Shown here: piece after piece, positions 57,692 through 64,000 of the stretch | Numbering within the stretch: the first letter of the stretch is position 1 | Layout of the letters: every line of letters begins with the position of its first letter | NCBI RefSeq assembly: GCF_000342005.1 | Contig: NZ_AOHO01000019.1 | Coordinates: forward strand, 186,001 to 250,000 | Origin: Amycolatopsis decaplanina DSM 44594 | GTDB taxonomy: Bacteria; Actinomycetota; Actinomycetes; Mycobacteriales; Pseudonocardiaceae | DNA length: 64,000 nt | Direction: 5' to 3' | Program-made: the position numbers and the translations under genes | Notes under the pieces: generated by a model | Told to the model about the DNA's origin: nothing | Seen by the model: only the letters and a program-made list of their open reading frames with translations | Databases searched by the model: none

Positions 57692-57729
57692 ACTGGCGCC
57701 CCGTACCGGAACCGGTGCGGGGCGCCAGT
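57692..57729 (+). terminator. 18-bp terminator after the ESX-like genes
   Basis: ACTGGCGCCCCGTACCGG and its near-exact complement (one mismatch) flank AA, 9 nt after the stop. Confidence 0.75.
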
Positions 57730-57767
57730 GTCACCCGAGCCCACTCGGATGTGCTTTCGTTCGGGGC

Positions 57768-58145
57768 ATGACTGAGCGGGTGAACATCTCCTCCGGCGGG
57801 GACTTCGAGCAGGTATTCGGTTACAGCCGGGCGGTGCGCGTCGGCGAGCACATCCACGTTTCCGGGACGACGGCGCGGGAGCCCGCTCGTTCCGGTGACG
57901 CGTACGAACAGGCCGTGGCCGTGCTTTCGATCATCGAGACCGCGCTGCGGGACGCCGGTTCGAGCATGGTCGCGGTGGTCCGCACGGTCACCTACGTGAC
58001 CGACATCAAGGACGCCGAACTGGTGGCGCGGGCGCACCGGGAAGCCTTCGGTGATGTGCTGCCCGCGGCCACGATGGTCGAGGTTTCGGCGTTGCTCGAC
58101 CCGAAGATGAAGGTCGAGATCGAGGCTTACGCCGTCGAGAAGTAG
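57768..58145 (+). CDS. RidA-family protein
   Basis: This 125-residue protein matches RidA (YjgF/YER057c) imine deaminases, with VHVSGTTA replaced by IHVSGTTAREPA and the strand AATMVEVSALLDPKMKVEIEA. RidA proteins hydrolyse reactive enamines or imines from PLP enzymes. The active-site Arg usually found in the RTTVFL-type strand is not clear; ATMVEV is present instead, which places it with RidA relatives of less certain activity. It is a single gene. Confidence 0.82.
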   Translation: MTERVNISSGGDFEQVFGYSRAVRVGEHIHVSGTTAREPARSGDAYEQAVAVLSIIETALRDAGSSMVAVVRTVTYVTDIKDAELVARAHREAFGDVLPAATMVEVSALLDPKMKVEIEAYAVEK

Positions 58146-58778
58146 TCACTTCCCGGCAAGAACCGACCAGGGGTCACCGTCGTGAGTGGTAAGGACGGTT
58201 ATTGAGCCGGAAGTCAAAGGTGTCATGTCAGGGTGGCAAGTCCGTGAAGGGCCCAGTCCCTCGGCTCGGCCGAGGAAACTCGACCTTCACACCCTGGCGA
58301 AGTACATGATGGCCCCCTTCCTTGCGCTAGGCGCAAGGAAGGGGGCCATCATGTACTCGCAAGGCCCTCACGCGGCACCGCTGTGACCACTGGTGTGCCT
58401 GGGGCCGCAGGTGCCGTCCGGGTGTCCGTGAAGGCCTCCTTCACTACCTTCAAGTTCAATGCCAGGAACTTGAGCGGCAGTGCCTGAGGTTTCTCCGACC
58501 GTCCATAAAGGACGCCCACTACGTCGAATTGTCCGATTATGTATCATTTGCCCGTGTTCCCAAGTCCGTGAAGGACTCCTTGAGGGACTCTGAGTCCCTC
58601 AAGGAGGCCTTCACGGACCGGTCCCCGGCGGTCAACCGCAGCCAGAATCCAAGTAGGTACCTAAGACACACCCTCGGCGCTTACCCTCTTTGCCACTCAC
58701 GACCCCCTTGGCCGACCGCTCTACGGCGCCGCGTACCAGCAGTCCCCTGCACCCCACCCGACACGCCAACTTGCTTGG
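58146..58778. repeat. 633-bp gene-free stretch with three palindromic elements
   Basis: No gene is supported here. A half copy of the GTGAGTGGTAAGG family lies at 58180-58200. A perfect 27-bp palindrome of the GGCCCCCTTCCTTGCGC family lies at 58301-58327/58331-58357 around TAG. A 25-bp inverted repeat starting GTCCGTGAAGGACTCC, with one mismatch, lies at 58564-58588/58594-58618, and a related GTCCGTGAAGGCCTCC half occurs about 140 bp upstream. Short frames here read through the palindromes. Confidence 0.75.
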
Positions 58779-59483
58779 CTACTTCCCGAAAGAACCGACC
58801 AGCGCCTCGGGAGCTTCACGCGTCGCGTAGAGCTTCCAGAAGGCGTCGGCGAAGACGTCCGGGTGGATCACCTCGGGCTCGAAGTCCAACGGGCTCGAGG
58901 TGATCGCCCGATGCGGCACGCTTCCCTCGATCAGCGCGCCGACGTTGACGGCCCCGGCATACACGCCCTTCTCCGAGAGCACGGCGTTCAGATTGTGGAA
59001 GTAGTTCCGCAGCGCGGCCTGCGCCATGCCCACGTTGCCGAGGAACGGCGCCGGGTGCAGGCCGGATTGCCCGGCGGTGAACAGGATCGCGCCGTCGCCG
59101 CGCTCGGTCATGCCCGGCAGTACGGCCCGCACCAGCGCCACCGCGGACACCAGGAACCGGTCCAGGATGAGCCGCAGGTTCTCCGGATCCACTTCGAGCA
59201 CCGGCACGATGCCCTCTCCCATGGTCCCGCCGCCGGGGTTGAACGCGACCGCGTCGATCCGGCCGATGGCGGTGACGGCGGCGGCGATTTGAGCCGGTTC
59301 GTAGACGTCTGCGAGAAACCCGCTCGCTTCGATGCCGTCGTCGTCGAGTTCGGCGACGAGCGCGTCGAGGTTCTCGGTGGTGCGCGCGACGAGGGCGATA
59401 CGGAAGCCCTCGCGGCCGAAGCGACGGGCGAGCGAGAGTCCCAGCACCGGTCCGGCACCGAAGATCGCGAGCGTTTTGGTCAT
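58779..59483 (-). CDS. Atypical SDR protein
   Basis: This 234-residue protein has a Rossmann start (IFGAGPVLGLSLARRFG) and fits the SDR fold. Catalytic motifs are altered: NNAG reads FNPGGG, and the expected YxxxK region reads FLGNVGMAQAALRNYF, with no clear Tyr-Lys pair. It may be a non-classical reductase or a binding protein. GGGAGGA precedes the ATG. It is divergent from a TetR gene, with operator-like repeats between them, so it is the likely target of that repressor. Confidence 0.78.
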   Translation of the reverse strand: MTKTLAIFGAGPVLGLSLARRFGREGFRIALVARTTENLDALVAELDDDGIEASGFLADVYEPAQIAAAVTAIGRIDAVAFNPGGGTMGEGIVPVLEVDPENLRLILDRFLVSAVALVRAVLPGMTERGDGAILFTAGQSGLHPAPFLGNVGMAQAALRNYFHNLNAVLSEKGVYAGAVNVGALIEGSVPHRAITSSPLDFEPEVIHPDVFADAFWKLYATREAPEALVGSFGK

Positions 59484-59501
59484 GTGTCCTCCCAGGAAGT
59501 T

Positions 59502-59561
59502 AACTTGAGGATGCCCTCAACTTCTTCGAAGGTACACACAACTTGAGGCCACCTTCAACTT
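59502..59561. promoter_or_regulatory. Two 22-bp operator-like repeats in a divergent promoter
   Basis: AACTTGAGG-ATGC-CCTCAACTT (59502-59523) and AACTTGAGG-CCAC-CTTCAACTT (59540-59561) share layout and half-sites, 38 bp apart centre to centre. They lie between the SDR gene and the divergent TetR gene, the usual place for autoregulated TetR operators. Confidence 0.72.
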
Positions 59562-59576
59562 GGCTACGATGCCGTC

Positions 59577-60194
59577 ATGACCAAACCCCTGCGGAAGGAC
59601 GCCCAGCGCAACCGCGACCTGCTGATCGAGGCCGCCAGGGGGCTCTACGCGGTGCGCGGCCTCGACGTCGCGCTCGAAGAGATCGCCAAGACCGCCGGCG
59701 TCAGCATCGGCACGCTGTACAACCACTTCCCCCAGCGCGCGGATCTGGTGAACGCCGTGTTCGCCGACCGGACGGAGACCGTCGCGAAGCTCGCCGAACA
59801 CGCACTGTCCCTGGACGACGCCTGGGCCGGGTTGACGTCGTTCGTCGAACGGGTCTGCGAACTGCAAGCCGCCGATCGCGGCTACAACGAACTGGCCTCG
59901 ACGCGGCCCCCGCAGACCGAAGACCTCGAACGCGGCTACGAACTCATGACCCGGATCGTCGAACGCGCCAAGGAGAGCGGCGCCCTGCGCGCCGACTTCA
60001 CCCTCGAGGACATGGCCTTCGTGACCTGGGGGATCGCGCGCACCGTTGAAGCGACCGCGGCCGTCCGGCCGGAGGTCTGGCGCCGCCATCTAGCGCTGCT
60101 GTTCGACGGGATGCGGGCGCCCGCCGCGAACCCGTTGCCGGAGCCCCCGCTGCTGCCCGGGGAACTGGCCCGGATCATGGGCGGCTGCGGCTGA
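59577..60194 (+). CDS. TetR-family transcriptional repressor
   Basis: This 205-residue protein has an N-terminal TetR helix-turn-helix (ALEEIAKTAGVSIGTLYNHF, residues about 38-57) and an all-helical ligand domain. It probably represses itself and the divergent SDR gene through the two repeats upstream of its start. The inducer is unknown. A GTGAGTGGTAAGG-family palindrome follows 49 nt after the stop. Confidence 0.88.
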   Translation: MTKPLRKDAQRNRDLLIEAARGLYAVRGLDVALEEIAKTAGVSIGTLYNHFPQRADLVNAVFADRTETVAKLAEHALSLDDAWAGLTSFVERVCELQAADRGYNELASTRPPQTEDLERGYELMTRIVERAKESGALRADFTLEDMAFVTWGIARTVEATAAVRPEVWRRHLALLFDGMRAPAANPLPEPPLLPGELARIMGGCG

Positions 60195-60243
60195 GGGCAA
60201 CCGTCGAGCCCTCCGGTGCGTGTCCACCCCCTGACTGCTGGGT

Positions 60244-60289
60244 CTCGTGAGTGGTAAGGACGGTTAGAACCGTCCTTACCACTCACGAG
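60244..60289. terminator. Perfect 22-bp palindrome between convergent genes
   Basis: Arms beginning CTCGTGAGTGGTAAGG meet at GGTT-AG-AACC, identical to the copy at 53313. It separates the TetR gene from the convergent SDR gene. Confidence 0.75.
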
Positions 60290-60302
60290 GCCCGGCGAGA
60301 CC

Positions 60303-61208
60303 TCAGGCAGGCGGGGTGAACCCGGGCGGCATGACCATCGGCCGCCCGGTGTTCAGACCGCCGTCGACAAGAACGGAAGTCCCGCTCAGATAGGCGAAAT
60401 CCGGTGACGCCAACGCGAGTACGGCCGAAGCGATCTCCGTTGCTTCGCCCATCCTCGGCAGGCCGTGGACGTTCAGTGGCCCCCAAGCCTTCTTGAACTG
60501 CGCCCACAGGTCGTCCGGGATACCCGGCGGGCGCACCAGCCGGGTGTCGATAGTCCCCGGGTCGATCGAGAGCACCCGGATCCCCTTCGCGCCGTAGTCC
60601 AGCGCGGCCGCGCGCACCAGCCCCTGCACGGCGCGTTTGCTCGAGGTGTAGGCGGCGTGCCCCGGCCTGGTCTGGTCGGCCTGCGCCGACGCGGTGCAGA
60701 CGATCACCCCGCCGCCCGTCTTCAGCAGATGCGGCACCTCGTACTTGATCGAAAGGAACACGCCGCGCGCATTGGTGCGTTGCACGTCCTCCCACTCGTC
60801 GAGAGAGATCTCGTGCAGCGGCTTGCCGATGTGGATCCCGGCGTTGTTGAACGCGATGTCGAGCCTGCCGTACCGGCGGGCGACGCCGTCCACGAAGTCC
60901 TGCACCTGCTCCGGGACCCGGACATCCGCCCGGAAATACGCCGCTTCCCCACCCGCGCGGCGGATCTCCCGCTCGACATCGCGGCCGAGTTCTTCCCGCC
61001 TGCCGCAGAAACCGACCTTGGCGCCCGCCGCGGCGAAGGCGATGGCCGTCTCGCGACCGATCCCCGAGGTCGCCCCCGTGATGATCACGACCTTGCCCGC
61101 GAACCGCCGCCGGTCTTCCCGCGCCGTGGCCGTGTTCGCGGCCAGCATCGCGACACCGGCCGCCGCCGCGCCCCCGAGCACCGCACGCCTGCCCACTGCT
61201 TCGCCCAC
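60303..61208 (-). CDS. SDR oxidoreductase with Tat-like signal
   Basis: This 301-residue classical SDR has TGATSGIG, NNAGI, and Ser-Tyr-Lys in CTASAQADQT and AAYTSSKRAVQ. The N-terminus VGEAVGRRAVLGGAAAAGVA has the twin-arginine pattern RRxVL followed by a hydrophobic stretch and Ala-rich end, so it may be exported folded with its cofactor, which is unusual for an SDR. GGAGGGAACT before the GTG supports this start; longer starts add an unrelated 67 residues. A large inverted repeat lies directly upstream. Confidence 0.83.
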   Translation of the reverse strand: MGEAVGRRAVLGGAAAAGVAMLAANTATAREDRRRFAGKVVIITGATSGIGRETAIAFAAAGAKVGFCGRREELGRDVEREIRRAGGEAAYFRADVRVPEQVQDFVDGVARRYGRLDIAFNNAGIHIGKPLHEISLDEWEDVQRTNARGVFLSIKYEVPHLLKTGGGVIVCTASAQADQTRPGHAAYTSSKRAVQGLVRAAALDYGAKGIRVLSIDPGTIDTRLVRPPGIPDDLWAQFKKAWGPLNVHGLPRMGEATEIASAVLALASPDFAYLSGTSVLVDGGLNTGRPMVMPPGFTPPA

Positions 61209-61218
61209 AGTTCCCTCC

Positions 61219-61265
61219 AGATGGATAGCTTCACTTTCCAAAACAGAAAGTAGAGCTATCCATCT
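61219..61265 (-). promoter_or_regulatory. Inverted repeat upstream of the Tat-SDR gene
   Basis: AGATGGATAGCT-N2-ACTTTC pairs with GAAAGT-N2-AGCTATCCATCT around CAAAACA. It ends next to the ribosome site, so it may be a repressor operator in DNA or a hairpin in the 5' leader. The inner ACTTTC-N7-GAAAGT is typical in size for a TetR-type site. Confidence 0.6.
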
Positions 61266-61275
61266 GAGAGAGTTC

Positions 61276-62466
61276 TCAAGAACCGATCTCCGGCGTGATC
61301 CCGCCCGCGGCGGCGAGCGCGCGATGCAGCGCCAGTTCCGCCGTCGGCCCTTCGGCCAGGACGATCCCGGTGCACGACCGCTGATCCGCGAGGTGCCGGA
61401 TCTCGTCACCGGGGCTCGCCGTCGGATACCACTCCGGCGCGCCGGGCAGACCGGGCAGCCTGTCGAGCCCTGACCAGCCCTTCAGCACGCCTTCCGCGGC
61501 CGGATACGCCAGGACGAACCCGACGCCAGGGCCCCCGCCGACTTCCTGCGTGAGCAAGGCGGGCTCCTCGCCCAGCGCCATGGCGATCATCGCGGAATAG
61601 ACGTTGGTGCCCAACGACCGGCACAACGCCTCGCCGAGCATCGCCCCGCCGATCCGGATGTTGATCTCGACGACCTCCGGACCGTCGGCGGTGAGCACGA
61701 ATTCCGTGTGCGCGAAGCCCTGCTCGTGTCCGGCAGCCTTGAGCACCCGGCCGATCCAGTCGGCCAGTCCGGCGTACTCGGCCTCGGGGAAGGCCACCGG
61801 GAACGCGGCGGCTTCCTCACGCCGCACCGGTTCGGGCGACAGCTGACGGGAGAGGATCCCGAGCAACCGGGTCCTGCCCTGCCAGGTGATGGTTTCCGCG
61901 CTGTAGAGCGGTCCCGGGAAATACGGTTCGGCGATCAGATGCCCCTTGAGCGGAGTTTCCTTCGCCTCCAGCCTGGCCCGTTCGAGTTCCGCCTCGTCGC
62001 GGACAAGCCACACCCCGCGTGACGATGTTCCCGAGGAATCCTTGACCACCAAGGGAAACCCGAGCTCTTCGGCGACCATGACGGGCACCGGCCTGCCGCG
62101 GGTGAGCCCGTGCTCGTACAGCAGATCGCGCACCGCGCCCTTGTCCCGCAACACACGCACTGCGGCCGCGTCCGGGCCGGGCAGACCGAGCCGGGCGGTG
62201 AGTTCCGCGCCCGGCAGCGCCCAGGTGTCGGTCGAGTTGATGATCCCGGCGAGGTCCGGGATCGCGCGCAACGCGGTTTCGCAGGCCGCGATGTCGGTGG
62301 TGTCGATGTCGGCCACCTCGACCCTGTCCGGCCCGAGGATGCCGAGTTCGTATCGGTAGATGTCGCGGTTTCCGGTGAACAGCACCAGTTTCCGCCCGGC
62401 CTCCGCCGCCGCGTCGGCCAGCCTGCCCAGGCCGAACGTGAGTGCTTCCAACAGGACGACGGTCAC
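61276..62466 (-). CDS. ATP-grasp ligase
   Basis: This 396-residue protein has ATP-grasp features: GFPLVVKDSSGTSSRGVWLV (ATP-binding lysine and glycine loop), HTEFVLTADGPEVVEINIRI (metal-binding Glu and Asn) and a C-terminal lobe. Such enzymes join a carboxylate to an amine through an acyl phosphate. The GTG overlaps the stop of the cysteine-synthase-like gene (GTGA). With that gene and a siderophore-binding protein gene it may build a small amino-acid-derived metallophore; this is inference from context. Confidence 0.83.
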   Translation of the reverse strand: MTVVLLEALTFGLGRLADAAAEAGRKLVLFTGNRDIYRYELGILGPDRVEVADIDTTDIAACETALRAIPDLAGIINSTDTWALPGAELTARLGLPGPDAAAVRVLRDKGAVRDLLYEHGLTRGRPVPVMVAEELGFPLVVKDSSGTSSRGVWLVRDEAELERARLEAKETPLKGHLIAEPYFPGPLYSAETITWQGRTRLLGILSRQLSPEPVRREEAAAFPVAFPEAEYAGLADWIGRVLKAAGHEQGFAHTEFVLTADGPEVVEINIRIGGAMLGEALCRSLGTNVYSAMIAMALGEEPALLTQEVGGGPGVGFVLAYPAAEGVLKGWSGLDRLPGLPGAPEWYPTASPGDEIRHLADQRSCTGIVLAEGPTAELALHRALAAAGGITPEIGS

Positions 62467-63518
62467 GACGCCCGCTCCTTCCGGTACAACGGCGGCGAAG
62501 GTTTCCCGAATCGGCGGCGCCGCCAGTCCATCGCCGCCCACGGCAGGGCGAGGTCGTCCAGCGACGCGATCTCACGCGGCGCGAGCCCGGCCGGGTCGAC
62601 GGCCTCCCGATGCCGGGCGAAGACCCTTGCGGTGTAACGATGTCCGGTGTCAGCACCGATCACGACGTGGGTCCGGTCCGGATTCCGTGCCGCCTCCCAG
62701 CCCGCGACGAGGTACGCGGCGCCGGTGGAAAGACCTGCGAAGACGGCGTGATCGCGCATCAGGCCGACGGTGGCGGCCATGGCGTGCACGAAGTCCAGCC
62801 AGTGGATCCGGTCGTACAGCTCGTGATCGACGTTGCCGAACGGGATGGCGGAGCCGATCCCCGCGATGATCGCGTCCGGATCGGTGAACCGTTCGCTGCC
62901 GAAGGTGACGCTGCCGAACGGCTGGACCCCGGTCAGGCGGACATCCGGATCGCGTTCACGCAGCGAACGCGCGATCCCTCCGGTCGACGCGCCGGTGCCG
63001 ACACTGCCGACGACGGTGAGCGGCCCGGACGGCAGCGCGCGGGAGACGAGGTCGGCGACCTCGGCGTACCCCAGGTAGTGCACGGGATCGTGGTACTGGC
63101 GCATCCAGTGCATGTCCGGATGACGTTCCAGGAGGTCGTGCACGCGCGCGACCCGGCGCCGCTGGTCGAGGCGGAGGTCGTCCGACGGCGGCATCTGGTC
63201 CACCGTCGCGCCCAGGATCTCCAGCTGCGAACGCATGGTGAGGTCGACGGTGGTGGACGCGACGATGTGGCAGCGCAGGCCGTAGCGGTGGCAGGCCATC
63301 GCCAGCGCGAGCGCGTAGATCCCGCTGGAGCTGTCGATCAGGGTCTGTCCTTTTCGGACGACGCCGTCGGCGAGCAGCGACCGGACCGCGCCGAGCGCCG
63401 CGTAGACCTTCAGGGTTTCGAAGCGGATCAGCACGACGTTCGGTTCGAGCCGGATCAACGCCGGCGTCTTGATCGCGTCGGTGACGTGTTCGTGGACCAG
63501 CGCGGACATCGCGGTCAC
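62463..63518 (-). CDS. PLP-dependent cysteine-synthase-like enzyme
   Basis: This 351-residue fold-type II PLP protein has the phosphate-binding GSVGTGASTGG and a probable Schiff-base lysine in FETLKVYAALGAV. The substrate loop, SGNTG in cysteine synthase, reads DSSSGIYALALA, so the substrate probably differs. Relatives such as SbnA make N-(carboxyethyl)-type or 2,3-diaminopropionate precursors for siderophores by beta-replacement. It overlaps the upstream binding-protein gene (GTGA) and the downstream ATP-grasp gene, giving a tight operon. Confidence 0.8.
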   Translation of the reverse strand: MTAMSALVHEHVTDAIKTPALIRLEPNVVLIRFETLKVYAALGAVRSLLADGVVRKGQTLIDSSSGIYALALAMACHRYGLRCHIVASTTVDLTMRSQLEILGATVDQMPPSDDLRLDQRRRVARVHDLLERHPDMHWMRQYHDPVHYLGYAEVADLVSRALPSGPLTVVGSVGTGASTGGIARSLRERDPDVRLTGVQPFGSVTFGSERFTDPDAIIAGIGSAIPFGNVDHELYDRIHWLDFVHAMAATVGLMRDHAVFAGLSTGAAYLVAGWEAARNPDRTHVVIGADTGHRYTARVFARHREAVDPAGLAPREIASLDDLALPWAAMDWRRRRFGKPSPPLYRKERAS

Positions 63519-64000
63519 CGGCCGATCGAGCGCAGGTACGCGGCCAGCGACTCGGCACCGGCCGCGTTGCGCGGGCCGCTCACGAGGTCACCGTAAGAGA
63601 TGACGTGGAACCGGTTGTCTCGCACGGCCGACGTGTTCTTCAGCTGTGGCGCGGATTTGATGAACGCGATCTTGTCCTGAGCGGGCTGGTCGGCGTAGTC
63701 CACCACGACGATCACCTCGGGTTCGGCCTTCACCACCGCTTCCCAGCCGACACTGCCCCAGCCGTCCCGCAGGTCGCGGAAGACGTTCGTCCCGCCCGCG
63801 GCGGCGATGATGTCGTTGGGAGCGGCGTGTTTCCCGGAGGTGAACGGCTGGTCGGTGCCGGAGTCGTAGACGAACACCTTGGCGGGCGGCGTCTTCGGCG
63901 CTCCGGAGCGGACCTTGTCGAAGCGCCCCTTGAGTTCCGCGACCAGTTCGTCGGCCCGCTGGCGAACTCCGAAGATGTCGCCGAGGTTGCGCAGGTCGGC
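63515..64000 (-). CDS. Siderophore/cobalamin-type ABC binding protein, C-terminal part
   Basis: At least 161 residues lie in the window; the gene begins beyond the right edge. The visible part has DLRNLGDIFGVRQRADELVA, GGTNVFRDLRDGWGSVGWEA, EPEVIVVVDYADQ and a C-terminal helix, typical of FecB/BtuF-type periplasmic binding proteins with the long connecting helix. The N-terminal lipoprotein signal is not visible. Coupled to a PLP enzyme and an ATP-grasp ligase, it suggests uptake of a metal chelate made by this operon. Confidence 0.83.
   Translation of the reverse strand, partial: ADLRNLGDIFGVRQRADELVAELKGRFDKVRSGAPKTPPAKVFVYDSGTDQPFTSGKHAAPNDIIAAAGGTNVFRDLRDGWGSVGWEAVVKAEPEVIVVVDYADQPAQDKIAFIKSAPQLKNTSAVRDNRFHVISYGDLVSGPRNAAGAESLAAYLRSIGR

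Overview
The window is high-GC actinomycete DNA, best matched by the Amycolatopsis/Pseudonocardiaceae group. The pointers are dense translationally coupled genes (ATGA/GTGA overlaps), GTG starts, rare TTA codons, StrR-type and orphan LuxR-type regulators, mycothiol-type enzymes, ESX-like small proteins, and families of long perfect palindromes between genes. Genus is an inference from gene content; no rRNA or tRNA is present. Most of the window (about 1-53 kb) looks like secondary-metabolite DNA, either one large gene cluster or several adjacent ones; the last 10 kb are mostly general accessory genes.

Region by region. (1) 1-11.2 kb: a minus-strand operon encodes a reducing type II polyketide synthase: thiolase, CoA-transferase, FabG-like ketoreductase, two complementary FabZ-like dehydratases, ACP, KS-alpha, a chain-length-factor-like KS without its cysteine, a third complete KS and the start of a fourth KS-like protein. 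Divergent from it are two acyl-CoA dehydrogenases and an SsuD-like flavin monooxygenase. (2) 11.4-13.3 kb: an orphan neocarzinostatin-type apoprotein and a P450. (3) 13.4-19.5 kb: a polyprenyl-phosphate-sugar module (GT39, GT2-GtrA, methyltransferase, epimerase) and an exported epoxide-hydrolase-like protein. (4) 19.6-28.5 kb: two tandem paralogous FAD monooxygenases divergent from two tandem FADH2 halogenases, a cation/proton antiporter, a class D flavin monooxygenase and a SnoaL/SgcJ-like protein. (5) 28.6-38.1 kb: a DUF4142 protein, a methyltransferase, a DrrAB-like ABC exporter, an MFS exporter, a P450 lacking the usual I-helix acid/alcohol pair, a RibD-like reductase and a DrrC-like UvrA homologue. 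(6) 38.3-41.0 kb: an orphan response regulator, a palindrome-rich stretch with a truncated phosphotransferase gene, and a StrR-family activator whose second codon is TTA. (7) 41.3-53.3 kb: a carrier protein, LLM monooxygenase, P450, stand-alone adenylation protein, one-module NRPS (C, half-C, A, PCP, reductase), E1-alpha/E1-beta of a thiamine-diphosphate 2-oxoacid dehydrogenase without E2 or E3, and a mycothiol-dependent-type protein. (8) 53.5-64 kb: SRPBCC, P-loop kinase and GNAT genes, an ESX-like triad, RidA, two SDR genes with a TetR gene, and an operon of ATP-grasp, cysteine-synthase-like and siderophore-binding proteins that runs off the right edge.

Working model (inference): the reducing type II PKS makes an unsaturated acyl chain that may be handed to CoA and trimmed by beta-oxidation-like enzymes. 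The stand-alone A protein, carrier protein and P450 look like an aminoacyl hydroxylation cassette. The NRPS joins the resulting acyl or aminoacyl group to a valine-like residue and releases an aldehyde or alcohol through its reductase domain. The E1 pair may add a carbon unit through thiamine-diphosphate chemistry. The halogenases, oxygenases and methyltransferase would tailor the product; DrrA/B/C-like and MFS proteins would export it or protect its target. I could not match the whole set to a known compound.

The strongest non-gene signal is a set of dispersed near-perfect palindromes of 15-30 bp arms. One family shows compensatory changes in both arms, and one element lies exactly at the end of a broken phosphotransferase gene. 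No rRNA, tRNA, CRISPR array, insertion sequence or origin was seen.
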